DNA of 64,000 bases. It comes from WHSW01 sp963769945 (GTDB lineage Bacteria > Actinomycetota > Thermoleophilia > Solirubrobacterales > 70-9). Position numbers and translations under genes: made by a program. This document shows positions 23,767 through 31,211 of this stretch, in pieces. The stretch is from contig CAVYOA010000014.1 of the NCBI GenBank assembly GCA_963769945.1, forward strand, positions 248,001 through 312,000, written 5' to 3'. The notes beneath the pieces are model-generated. The model did no database searches. It saw only the letters and a program-made list of their open reading frames with translations, and was not told where the DNA came from. Numbering within the stretch: the first letter of the stretch is position 1; every line of letters begins with the position of its first letter.

Positions 23767-24711
23767 CTAAATCTCCGTCGCCGACCAATCCCCCCCGAAG
23801 CTCGCCTCAGCTGCACGGCTTTCGTGCTCGAGGAAGCGGCGCAGAGCATCGAGCTCTGCCGGGTCGATCGCGTAGGTGTGTTCCTCGGCCGGGAAGGCGC
23901 CGCGGCGGACTTCGGCGGCGTACTCGCTGACACCCCGAACCATCTCTGCCCGCACCTCGGCGAAGCGCTTTACGAACTTCGGCGAATGCCCACCGAAGAT
24001 TCCGAGCAGATCGTGAAAAACCAGCACCTGGCCATCGGTGGCCGGCCCGGCGCCGATCCCGATCACGGCCGCGGTCGACATCTGCGCCATCAGCACCTCC
24101 GTGACTCCGGCAGGGATCGCTTCGAAAACGACCGCGAAACAGCCCGCCGCCTGTAGGGCGAGCGCGTCCTCAGCGACTCTGGCCGCAACGTCGGCGGTCT
24201 TGCCCTGGGCCTTGAAGCCGCCGAGAGCCGTCGCCGTCTGGGGCGTGAGGCCGACGTGGCCCATCACCGGGATGCCCGAGCGGATGATCGCCCGCGCGCG
24301 ATCGACCGAAGCTCCGCCGCGCTCGAGCTTGACCGCATCGCACCCGGCCTCCTTGATGAATCGCTGCGCGTTCTCGATCGCTTGCTCGTCGGACCGCTCG
24401 TACGAGCCGAATGGCATATCGCCCACCAGCAAAGGCGTCTTCAGGCCACGGCGAACGGCCGCAGCCAGCATCACCATCTCCTCCATGCCCACGGGAACTG
24501 TCGAGTCGTAGCCGAGAACGGTCATCGCGGCTGAATCGCCCACCAGGACGATGTCGACGCCGGCCGCCTCTGCTACCTGGGCCGAGGGATGGTCGTAGGC
24601 GGTGACCATGACGATCGGTTCGGCCGCGAACTTCATCTCTGCCAGCCGCGGGAGCGTCATCTTCACGCGCTCGGCCACGTCCAAATCAGGTTGCTTGGGG
24701 TGAGTGCTCAT
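23767..24711 (-). CDS. panB: 3-methyl-2-oxobutanoate hydroxymethyltransferase PanB
   Basis: First step of pantothenate synthesis: it adds a hydroxymethyl group from methylene-THF to 2-oxoisovalerate, giving ketopantoate. A TIM-barrel enzyme of 314 residues. Seen are VTAYDHPSAQVAEAAGVDIVLVGDS (metal-binding Asp), MPFGSY, AVKLERGG, VMGHVGLTPQ and IGIGAGPATDGQVLVFHDLLG, all family signatures, with catalytic Glu in VVFEAIP. The N-terminus (~20 residues) is slightly extended. ATG 24711 overlaps the panC stop (ATGA), so it is the last gene of a three-gene operon. A long hairpin follows the stop. Confidence 0.96.
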   Translation of the reverse strand: MSTHPKQPDLDVAERVKMTLPRLAEMKFAAEPIVMVTAYDHPSAQVAEAAGVDIVLVGDSAAMTVLGYDSTVPVGMEEMVMLAAAVRRGLKTPLLVGDMPFGSYERSDEQAIENAQRFIKEAGCDAVKLERGGASVDRARAIIRSGIPVMGHVGLTPQTATALGGFKAQGKTADVAARVAEDALALQAAGCFAVVFEAIPAGVTEVLMAQMSTAAVIGIGAGPATDGQVLVFHDLLGIFGGHSPKFVKRFAEVRAEMVRGVSEYAAEVRRGAFPAEEHTYAIDPAELDALRRFLEHESRAAEASFGGDWSATEI

Positions 24712-25613
24712 GGTGCTGAGTGCCTCTCTCGCTGTTCATGGTCTCGATCGCCGTCGCCGGCGTCGATGACGATGTTGTCGATCAGCCGCGCGCGTCCTAC
24801 GCGGGCGGCGACGGCAACCAGTACGGGTCGCCCGTTGAAGCTGTGAGCCGCGGTCAGGTCGTCGAGATGACGGGCCTCAAGGTATTCGGGGTCAACCCCA
24901 GCCTTCTCGAGCTCGGCAGCGCCAACTGCCAGAGCGACGCTGGTGGCAACTTCCCCGCGCGCCGCTTCACGCTCGATCGCGGTGAGGGCGCGGTGAAGCG
25001 CCGCGGCCTGCGGACGATCGTCGCCAGTCAGGTAGACGTTTCGTGAGCTCAGCGCGAGGCCGTCGGGCTCACGGACGGTCGGTATCACTGCAATCTGCAC
25101 CGCGAAGTCGAGATCCTGCGCCATACGCTCGATCACAGCTGCCTGTTGCGCGTCCTTCTGACCGAAGAAAGCAACGTCGGGCTCTACCGCGTTGAAGAGC
25201 TTGGCGACGACCGTGGCGACACCGCGGAAGTGCTCAGACCCGCGCCGGCGCGGATCGCCCTCGAGAACATCGACGAGGTCGCCCTCCACTTCGACGAACG
25301 TGGCAAAGCCCTTCGGGTAGACCTCGGCGACACTCGGCGCGTACACGCAATCGACACCTTCAGCCTCTGCAAGAGCCAGGTCTCGATCCTCGTCGCGTGG
25401 GTAGAGGTCGAGGTCCTCGGTCGCCGCGAACTGCGTCGGATTGACGAATAGGCTCATTACGACGACGTCGCAACGCTCACGGGCCGCACGCAGCAAAGAC
25501 AGATGGCCCTCATGCAGCGCCCCCATCGTCGGCACGAGCCCGACCACCGTTGCTGCGTCGTTTGAGAAAGCGAGCTGGTCGCGAAGCTCGGCGACTGTTC
25601 GTGCCACCTTCAT
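24708..25613 (-). CDS. panC: Pantoate-beta-alanine ligase PanC
   Basis: ATP-dependent last step of pantothenate synthesis, joining pantoate and beta-alanine through pantoyl-adenylate. The 301-residue sequence shows VGLVPTMGALHEGHLSLLR with the HxGH nucleotidyl-transferase motif, SLFVNPTQF, YPRDEDRDL, FRGVATVVAKLFN, FFGQKDAQQAAVI and LALSSRNVYL (KMSKS-equivalent region). ATG 25613 overlaps the upstream stop by four bases. No panD is present in the window, so beta-alanine must come from elsewhere. Confidence 0.96.
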   Translation of the reverse strand: MKVARTVAELRDQLAFSNDAATVVGLVPTMGALHEGHLSLLRAARERCDVVVMSLFVNPTQFAATEDLDLYPRDEDRDLALAEAEGVDCVYAPSVAEVYPKGFATFVEVEGDLVDVLEGDPRRRGSEHFRGVATVVAKLFNAVEPDVAFFGQKDAQQAAVIERMAQDLDFAVQIAVIPTVREPDGLALSSRNVYLTGDDRPQAAALHRALTAIEREAARGEVATSVALAVGAAELEKAGVDPEYLEARHLDDLTAAHSFNGRPVLVAVAARVGRARLIDNIVIDAGDGDRDHEQRERHSAP

Positions 25614-26437
25614 CGTCGGCCTTCGGCAATCGCTCGCGTGCGTTCGGCCAGCGCTTCATAGAGATCGAGCAACTGTGGTGCGGTCTCGCGCAGGGCCGCA
25701 ACATGGCTGGCGACGGTTGCTTCGTCCCCCCGTGCGATCGGGCCTGTGAGCGCTTGCGCGCCGCGCTCGGACCAATTGGCGGCCGTATGGAGTACGAGCG
25801 GGGCGAGCAGCTCGCGGGCGGCGTCGATACCCACAGCTTCGAGCAGCTCGACCGCCGACTGCTCGAGCGCGACCAAGAAGTTCGAGGCGATGCTGGCGGC
25901 AGCGTGGTAGGCGGCCCGGTCGGCGTCGGCTACCTCGAACGGGCGCATCTCCAGCGACAGGGCGAGGTTCTCGGCGAAGGCAACGGCGGCGGGCTGCGAG
26001 CCCGAGATCGCACAGGGGAAGCCGCCGAGATCGCTGGCGCCGTCGGGAACCGTCTGCAGCGGATGAATCGAGAACGTGGCCGCCCCGGCGGCGCGCGCGG
26101 GGGCGAGCGCGTCGAGACCCGTCGCCCCGCTGACATGGCCGACGAGCTCGAGCGGCGGCACTGCAGCGGCTACGGTCTCGGCCGCGTCGGTGATCGCCTC
26201 GTCGGGAACGCACAGCAGCGCCGCCTGCGCAGAGCGACACGCATCGAGCGCGTTGTCGCGGCCAGCCAGCTCGACTTTGAGCCCGGCTCGGCGTGCAGAC
26301 GCGGCGAGCGAGTGTCCGACCCGGCCTGCGCCAAGGATCGCCAACGCCGGCAGCTGCGTGCCCGGGGCGATGTCGGTGGTCGGGAGATCCCGTTCCAGTT
26401 CCCGCATTGGAGATACCAGACGGCCTGGTGTTGTCAT
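25610..26437 (-). CDS. Rossmann/DUF2520 protein, candidate ketopantoate reductase
   Basis: A 275-residue NAD(P)-binding protein. The Rossmann motif is AILGAGRVGHSLAAS, followed by LLCVPDEAI, HVSGATGLDAL, FSIHPLQTVPDG and a helical DUF2520 domain (ASNFLVALEQSAVELLEAVG). Start ATG 26437 is chosen; TTG 26491 and ATG 26407 are in frame. It is the first gene of the operon DUF2520-panC-panB, coupled by ATGA overlaps. The ketopantoate reductase step lies between PanB and PanC and no panE is seen here. I infer this protein fills that step, as proposed for PanG-like enzymes; this is not proven by sequence. Confidence 0.78.
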   Translation of the reverse strand: MTTPGRLVSPMRELERDLPTTDIAPGTQLPALAILGAGRVGHSLAASARRAGLKVELAGRDNALDACRSAQAALLCVPDEAITDAAETVAAAVPPLELVGHVSGATGLDALAPARAAGAATFSIHPLQTVPDGASDLGGFPCAISGSQPAAVAFAENLALSLEMRPFEVADADRAAYHAAASIASNFLVALEQSAVELLEAVGIDAARELLAPLVLHTAANWSERGAQALTGPIARGDEATVASHVAALRETAPQLLDLYEALAERTRAIAEGRR

Positions 26438-26509
26438 GCGCTCGGAGCCGAGTGCCGACTCGGCGAAAATCGTCCGCGCCTCCAATGGCAAGGTCGCGGC
26501 GTAGGCCTG

Positions 26510-26515
26510 ATAATA
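26510..26515 (-). promoter_or_regulatory. Putative -10 box of the pantothenate operon
   Basis: TATTAT on the minus strand is the strongest -10-like hexamer in this divergent region. It would give a leader of ~65 nt before ATG 26437. Confidence 0.4.
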
Positions 26516-26553
26516 CCGTTCGCGAGGTCGCCATCGCGGCGCGCAAGCGCGGA

Positions 26554-26559
26554 TACGAT
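26554..26559 (+). promoter_or_regulatory. Putative -10 box of the FmdB-like gene
   Basis: TACGAT lies 11 nt before ATG 26571, divergent from the pantothenate promoter. Confidence 0.35.
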
Positions 26560-26570
26560 CGAAGACTGAG

Positions 26571-26837
26571 ATGCCGATGTACGAGTTTCAATGCGATGCC
26601 TGCGGTGAGCGCTTCGAGTCGCTCGTCGATGTCGGCACCGAGAACGCGCCGTGTCGGATCTGCGAGGCGCCGGATGCCTCGCGCGTCCTCTCAGCTCAGG
26701 CTGCTCCGTTCGGGTTGGTTCAGAGCTTTGGCCAGGCGCGAAAGCGCGAGCGCGCCAACGCCGAGCTGCACGCGAAGGCAAAGAGCGACTTCAAAGCGAA
26801 GCGCGAGAAGGCGCGCAAGCGCAACAACCCGGCCTAG
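26571..26837 (+). CDS. FmdB-like zinc ribbon protein
   Basis: An 88-residue putative regulatory protein of the FmdB/CxxC type. The N-terminal zinc ribbon has two Cys pairs, CDACGERFES and CRICEAP, after the typical start MPMYEFQC. The C-terminal half is highly basic (KAKSDFKAKREKARKRNNPA) and could contact RNA or DNA. The TAG stop shares its last G with the GTG of the following glycosylase gene, so the two are coupled. The function of the family is not settled. Confidence 0.85.
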   Translation: MPMYEFQCDACGERFESLVDVGTENAPCRICEAPDASRVLSAQAAPFGLVQSFGQARKRERANAELHAKAKSDFKAKREKARKRNNPA

Positions 26838-27517
26838 TGAGCGATTCTGCCCAGGTGCGGCGCCAGGGCTTGGTGGAGCTCTACCGCGAGGTCTCCGACT
26901 GCACCCGCTGCCCTCTGCACGAGAGCCGGATTCAGGCTGTGTTCGGGGCGGGTGACGCCGACGCACAGCTGATGTTCGTCGGTGAGGCGCCCGGTGCCGA
27001 GGAGGATCGCCAGGGCTTGCCCTTCGTCGGCCGCGCCGGTCAGTTACTCAACCGCCTGCTTGAGGAGGTAGAGCTCACGCGTCATGACGTCTTCATCGCC
27101 AACATCCTCAAGTCTCGCCCGCCGGCGAACCGCGATCCGCAGCCGCAGGAGATCGAGGCCTGCTGGCCATATCTCGATCGTCAGATCCAGCTGATCGAGC
27201 CGAAGGTGATTGCCACGCTGGGCAACTTCGCGACGAAGAAGATCACCGGCGATCAAACCGGCATCACCCGGGTGCGCGGCACGCCGCAGGTGCATCAGCT
27301 CGCCGGCCGCACCCTCTTCGTATTCCCCCTGCTGCATCCGGCCGCCGCACTGCGTACGCCATCGCTCGTCGAGACGCTGCAGCGGGACTTCGCCCGCCTG
27401 CGGGCGCTGCTCGACGAACCGCTGCCGGCGACCGGGGCGCAACAGTCCGGCGACGCCCAGCCAGCGCCACCACCGCCCACCGCAGCCGCCGAGAGCCAGC
27501 TCGACCTCTTCGCCTGA
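26837..27517 (+). CDS. Family-4 uracil-DNA glycosylase, third Fe-S Cys replaced by Ser
   Basis: Removes uracil from DNA at the start of base-excision repair. GTG 26837 overlaps the previous stop by one base and gives 226 residues. Motif 1 is GEAPGAEEDRQGLPFVGRAG and motif 2 is LLHPAAALR. The family-4 [4Fe-4S] cluster uses four cysteines. Here the CTRC pair and the C-terminal Cys (IEACWPYL) are present, but the position usually read as LKCRPP is LKSRPP (codon TCT, one base from TGT), so one ligand seems lost. The tail is proline-rich and ends ESQLDLFA. Next comes the tRNA t6A cluster. Confidence 0.9.
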   Translation: MSDSAQVRRQGLVELYREVSDCTRCPLHESRIQAVFGAGDADAQLMFVGEAPGAEEDRQGLPFVGRAGQLLNRLLEEVELTRHDVFIANILKSRPPANRDPQPQEIEACWPYLDRQIQLIEPKVIATLGNFATKKITGDQTGITRVRGTPQVHQLAGRTLFVFPLLHPAAALRTPSLVETLQRDFARLRALLDEPLPATGAQQSGDAQPAPPPPTAAAESQLDLFA

Positions 27518-27551
27518 CCGTGCTTTTGCCCGCAGACGGTGGTGAATCACG

Positions 27552-27983
27552 ATGAGCTCTGAGCTCAGCGAAGGTCCCGAGGCGACCGAGGCGCTTGGCG
27601 CAGAGATCGCGAGAAGCCTGGCACCCGGTGATGTTGTGCTCGTCAGCGGCGAGCTTGGAGCTGGCAAGACAACGCTGGTTCGCGGTGCCTGTCGAGCACT
27701 TGGCGTCAGCGGGCCCGTCGCCTCACCGACGTTCACGATCGGACGCTCCTATCGCGGCAAGGTCGCGATCTCACACCTCGACCTCTACCGCGTCACCGAC
27801 CTCGCCGCCGAGGAGCCGACGTTGCTAGACGATTACTTGCGACCCGATTCGATCTCGTTCGTGGAATGGCCCGATGCGGGCGGCGCGATCGAGCTCAGCG
27901 ATGGCGTCAGGGTGGTTTTGCGAGTGTCGATGCGCCATGGCGGCGGTGATCGGCGCGAGATCGAGCTCGTGCCCGCCGCCTGA
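27552..27983 (+). CDS. tsaE: tRNA t6A synthesis ATPase TsaE
   Basis: P-loop ATPase that drives the TsaB/TsaD complex in N6-threonylcarbamoyladenosine formation at tRNA position 37. The 143-residue sequence has Walker A GELGAGKTT, the family motif SGPVASPTFTIG, HLDLYRV and FVEWPD. It starts at ATG 27552, 34 nt after the glycosylase stop. The gene order tsaE-tsaB-rimI-tsaD is a classical bacterial arrangement. Confidence 0.95.
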   Translation: MSSELSEGPEATEALGAEIARSLAPGDVVLVSGELGAGKTTLVRGACRALGVSGPVASPTFTIGRSYRGKVAISHLDLYRVTDLAAEEPTLLDDYLRPDSISFVEWPDAGGAIELSDGVRVVLRVSMRHGGGDRREIELVPAA

Positions 27984-27997
27984 TCTGCTGGCGAACC

Positions 27998-28003
27998 TAT
28001 CCT
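27998..28003 (+). promoter_or_regulatory. Putative -10 box of tsaB
   Basis: TATCCT lies 6 nt before GTG 28010, in the short gap behind tsaE. It predicts a leaderless internal start for tsaB-rimI-tsaD. Confidence 0.4.
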
Positions 28004-28009
28004 TGGTTC

Positions 28010-28756
28010 GTGGACGCATCGCGCAACCGTGGCGGGCTGCTGGGCATCGACACCTCAACCGCCGACGCGACCGTCGCCGTCATGCTCGAGGGCGAGCTGC
28101 TCAGTGAGCGAGTCGCGGAGCCCAGATCCGACGGGCGCCCGCGCCACGCTGCTGCACTGCTCGGGGAGATCGAGGCGGTCGTGGCATCGGCGGCCGGCTG
28201 GGGGCAGATCGACGCGATCGCCGTCGGTGTCGGCCCGGGTACGTTCACCGGCCTCAGGGTTGGTATCGCCACAGCCCGCGCTCTAGCCCAGGCGCGTGGG
28301 CTGTCGATCGTCCCGGTCAGCTCCCTGGCCGCGCTGGCCCAAGGGATGGGAGAATCGCCGGCGGCGGGCGGCCGTCAGCGTCTGCCGTTGATCGACGCGC
28401 GCAGGGGTGAGGTTTTCGCCGCGTTACATCCTGCCGGCGACGGCGGGGCTCTCTGGGAGCCCTTCGTCGCGACTCCGCAGGAGCTGGGGGGCCGCCTCGA
28501 CCAGCTCGATCGAGCGCCGGTGGCGGCCGGCGACGGCTCGCTACGATTTCGCCCACAGTTCGAAGCCACAGGGGTGGACGTCCTGCCGCAGGCGGACCCG
28601 GCTCACCGGATGGCGGCGCGCCACATCTGCGCGCTGGCGGCGGATTCAGAACCGGGGCCGCTGGAGCAGGCGACACCGCTATATCTGAGACGACCCGACG
28701 CAGAGGTTTGGCGTGAGCAACGAGACCGCGGCACCGAGCCAGTTCGACCGGCCTGA
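28010..28756 (+). CDS. tsaB: tRNA t6A synthesis protein TsaB
   Basis: Non-catalytic ASKHA-fold partner of TsaD. The 248 residues begin at GTG 28010 and show LLGIDTSTADATVAVM, GVGPGTFTGLRVGIATA (the family signature) and LIDARRGEVFAAL. The C-terminal half is more variable, ends in REQRDRGTEPVRPA, and overlaps rimI by 44 nt in another frame, an unusually long coupling. Context (tsaE before, tsaD after) confirms the assignment. Confidence 0.93.
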   Translation: MDASRNRGGLLGIDTSTADATVAVMLEGELLSERVAEPRSDGRPRHAAALLGEIEAVVASAAGWGQIDAIAVGVGPGTFTGLRVGIATARALAQARGLSIVPVSSLAALAQGMGESPAAGGRQRLPLIDARRGEVFAALHPAGDGGALWEPFVATPQELGGRLDQLDRAPVAAGDGSLRFRPQFEATGVDVLPQADPAHRMAARHICALAADSEPGPLEQATPLYLRRPDAEVWREQRDRGTEPVRPA

Positions 28757-29213
28757 GCAAAGCGCAATCGCGCCGCTGCCCGAGCTCAGCGTGCGCCCGC
28801 TCGTCTACGGCGATCTTCCCGCGGTTCTCGCGATCGAGCGGCGCTCGTTCAAGACGCCTTGGTCGCTGGCGATGTTCGTGCTCGAACTATCTAAGCCATC
28901 GGGGATCTGTCTCGCAATCGCCGGTCCCGACGCAACGCTCGTCGGCTATCTCGTCTGCTCGCGCTACACCGAGGTCTGGCACCTGATGAACATCGCGGTC
29001 GTGCCCGAGCGCCGCCGCGAGGGCATCGCCGCTGAGCTCTTGCGCAAGCTGTTCGAAGCAGCGGGAGCGGACGCCCGGATCACGCTCGAGGTGCGGCTGT
29101 CGAACTCGGCTGCGATCGAGATGTACGAGCGCTTCGGCTTCAAGCCTGCGGGTCATCGGCGACGCTACTACCACGACAACGGCGAGGACGCCTTGATCAT
29201 GTGGCGAGAGTGA
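28713..29213 (+). CDS. rimI: Ribosomal-protein-alanine N-acetyltransferase RimI
   Basis: GNAT acetyltransferase that modifies the N-terminus of ribosomal protein S18 in E. coli; in actinobacteria a wider set of targets is likely. The 166-residue protein has a non-conserved N-terminal ~25 residues, then VRPLVYGDLPAVLAIERRSF, PWSLAMFVLEL, the acetyl-CoA loop VVPERRREGIAAEL and LEVRLSNSAAIEMYERFGF. The start GTG 28713 lies inside tsaB; ATG starts further in would shorten it. It overlaps tsaD by 13 nt. Confidence 0.92.
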   Translation: MSNETAAPSQFDRPEQSAIAPLPELSVRPLVYGDLPAVLAIERRSFKTPWSLAMFVLELSKPSGICLAIAGPDATLVGYLVCSRYTEVWHLMNIAVVPERRREGIAAELLRKLFEAAGADARITLEVRLSNSAAIEMYERFGFKPAGHRRRYYHDNGEDALIMWRE

Positions 29214-30226
29214 TCCTTGCCATAGAGACCAGCTGCGACGACACCTGTGCTGCCGTTATCGACGGCGCTCATATTCGCTCCAACGTGATCTCCTCGCAGG
29301 CGCAGTCGCACGCACGCTTCGGCGGCGTGGTGCCGGAAGTGGCTTCGCGACACCACCTCGAGCTGATCAACCCGATCGTCGATGCCGCTCTCGCCGAGGC
29401 CGGCGTAAAGCTCGCGGACGTCGACTCGCTTGCCGTCACTCGAGGCCCTGGCCTAATCGGAGCGTTGCTGATCGGCGTCAGCACGGCCAAGGGGCTCGCC
29501 GCGGCGACCGCAAAGCCCCTGGGCGGCGTCGATCACCTCCATGGCCACATCGCTGCCAACTTCCTCGAACCGGAGCCGATCAGCCCGCCATTTCTGTGTC
29601 TGATTGCAAGCGGTGGTCACACCCTGCTCGCCGGGGTCACGTCGCACGAGGGCTACGAGATCCTCGGCCAGACCCTCGACGACGCTGCCGGTGAGGCTCT
29701 CGACAAAGGTGCCCGGCTGCTTGGGCTCGGCTATCCGGGTGGCCCAGAGATCGAACGCGAGGCCCGCGGCGGCGATCCGCGGGCTTTCGACTTTCCGATC
29801 GGGATGCGAAACGATCCCCGGCCCGATTTCAGCTTCAGCGGCCTCAAGACCGCCCTCGTCTACGCCGTGCGTGACCTCGGCGACGAGCGCGCACGCGAGC
29901 GTCGCGCCGATCTTGCCGCCAGCTATCAGGCCGCTGTCGTCGATCAACTCGTGACAAAGCTGCGCCGGGCGGCGCTCGGTGGCAGCCGTCGCAAGCGGCG
30001 GCCCGGCGATGGCTGGCAAGCGATCGCTCTCGGCGGAGGCGTCGCGGCGAACGGACACCTGCGCGAGCGCGTGCGCGAGCTCTGCGATACGGAGGGGTTC
30101 GAGCTGAAGCTGGTTGCGCCCGAGCTCTGTACCGACAACGCCGCGATGATTGCCTCCGCCGCGCGCTTCGTCACCGCGGCGCCGTATCCTGACTACCTCG
30201 ATTGGGACGCGCGCGCGCAGAGCTGA
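29201..30226 (+). CDS. tsaD: tRNA N6-adenosine threonylcarbamoyltransferase TsaD
   Basis: Catalytic subunit transferring threonylcarbamoyl to A37 of ANN-decoding tRNAs. The 341 residues include LAIETSCDDTCAAVIDG, the metal motif HLHGH (HxxxH), LIASGGHTLL, GEALDKGARLLGLGYPGGP, FSFSGLKTAL and IALGGGVAANGHLR. It starts at ATG 29201 inside the end of rimI. Length and motifs are normal. It is the last gene of the t6A cluster; the thioredoxin-fold gene that follows has its own -10 box. Confidence 0.97.
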   Translation: MARVILAIETSCDDTCAAVIDGAHIRSNVISSQAQSHARFGGVVPEVASRHHLELINPIVDAALAEAGVKLADVDSLAVTRGPGLIGALLIGVSTAKGLAAATAKPLGGVDHLHGHIAANFLEPEPISPPFLCLIASGGHTLLAGVTSHEGYEILGQTLDDAAGEALDKGARLLGLGYPGGPEIEREARGGDPRAFDFPIGMRNDPRPDFSFSGLKTALVYAVRDLGDERARERRADLAASYQAAVVDQLVTKLRRAALGGSRRKRRPGDGWQAIALGGGVAANGHLRERVRELCDTEGFELKLVAPELCTDNAAMIASAARFVTAAPYPDYLDWDARAQS

Positions 30227-30245
30227 CGCGGTTTGTTCCCCTATC

Positions 30246-30251
30246 TAGGAT
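30246..30251 (+). promoter_or_regulatory. Putative -10 box of the thioredoxin-fold/rex operon
   Basis: TAGGAT lies 6 nt before GTG 30258 (with TATCTA just upstream), between the tsaD stop and the next gene. I do not see the Rex-operator consensus TTGTGAANNNNTTCACAA here. Confidence 0.45.
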
Positions 30252-30257
30252 CGAAGC

Positions 30258-30506
30258 GTGATCGAAGTGACGCTGTATGGCCGGCCCGACTGTCATCTGT
30301 GCGATGAAGCGCGGGCCGAGATCGCCGCGGTGATGCGGGGGCGCACCGAAATCGAGCTGCGAGAGATCGACATCGAGGCCGACGAAACGCTGTTCGCGCG
30401 CTATCTCGAACGCATCCCCGTGATCGAAGTCGAAGGCATCACGGTGAGTGAGCTTGCCTTCGATGGCGACGCCTTCGCGCGCGCCGTGCATACTGTCGCC
30501 CCGTGA
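30258..30506 (+). CDS. Glutaredoxin-like (DUF836) thioredoxin-fold protein
   Basis: An 82-residue redox protein. VTLYGRPDCHLCDEARAEI carries the CxxC active site (CHLC) of the DUF836/glutaredoxin-like family. RIPVIEVEG holds the cis-Pro loop, and the C-terminal helix contains FDGDAFARAV. The start is GTG 30258. Its stop overlaps the rex GTG (GTGA), so it is co-translated with the redox sensor. The native thiol partner is unknown; mycothiol or thioredoxin reductase are possibilities in actinobacteria. Confidence 0.88.
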   Translation: MIEVTLYGRPDCHLCDEARAEIAAVMRGRTEIELREIDIEADETLFARYLERIPVIEVEGITVSELAFDGDAFARAVHTVAP

Positions 30507-31189
30507 CCGACCCTTCCTTGACCGAGCGGACCGCGACCCCGCCGCCCTCAGGGACGGATGCGACCGGCGACGGCGAGCGACTCTCGCTCGGCGTCGCGGC
30601 CCGCCTCTCGCGCTACCTCCAGGTCCTGATCCAGGCGCGCAAGATGGGTCGAGAGACGATCTCCTCGCAGGAGCTTGCCGAGTACACGCACATCAACTCG
30701 ACCCAGATTCGCCGTGACCTCTCGGGCTTTGGCAAGTTCGGCAAGCGCGGTGTCGGCTACCGCGTCGAGTCGCTGGTCTCGGAGATCCGCAAGATCCTGC
30801 ACACGTCGGGCCAGCACAACATCGCCCTTTTCGGCGCCGGCAACCTCGGCCAGGCGATCGCCAGCTCAGACATCTTTGCCGACCACGGCTTTCGCATCGT
30901 CGCGATCTTCGATGCCGATCCGAACCTCGTCGGCGACGAGCACGGCGGCGTTCCCGTGCGCGCGCTTGCCGAGCTCAGCGCGGTCGTCGAGGAGGACGAG
31001 GTCGTCGTCGGCGTGCTCGCCGTGCCGGCGAGCGCAGCGCAGGAGGTCGCCGACCGCCTCGTCGAGGCAGGTGTGAAGATCATCTTCAACTACTCCGAGC
31101 AGCTGCTCGCGGTTCCGCCCGAGGTCACCGTCCACACCTCGAGCCCTGCCGTAGACCTGCTCTACGCGCTCTACTTCTACCTCGCCTAG
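30503..31189 (+). CDS. rex: Redox-sensing transcriptional repressor Rex
   Basis: DNA-binding sensor of the NADH/NAD+ ratio that represses respiratory and fermentative genes until NADH rises. The 228-residue protein has a ~30-residue variable start, then the winged helix (SSQELAEYTHINSTQIRRDL and FGKFGKRGVGY), the Rossmann motif LFGAGNLGQAI, AIFDADPNLVG, and the C-terminal domain-swap helix (AVDLLYALYFYLA). GTG 30503 overlaps the preceding stop. The upstream thiol-redox protein and downstream GCS2 ligase make this a redox-themed neighbourhood. Confidence 0.95.
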   Translation: MTDPSLTERTATPPPSGTDATGDGERLSLGVAARLSRYLQVLIQARKMGRETISSQELAEYTHINSTQIRRDLSGFGKFGKRGVGYRVESLVSEIRKILHTSGQHNIALFGAGNLGQAIASSDIFADHGFRIVAIFDADPNLVGDEHGGVPVRALAELSAVVEEDEVVVGVLAVPASAAQEVADRLVEAGVKIIFNYSEQLLAVPPEVTVHTSSPAVDLLYALYFYLA

Positions 31190-31211
31190 TAGCTGATCTA
31201 GGCCTTCGGCG

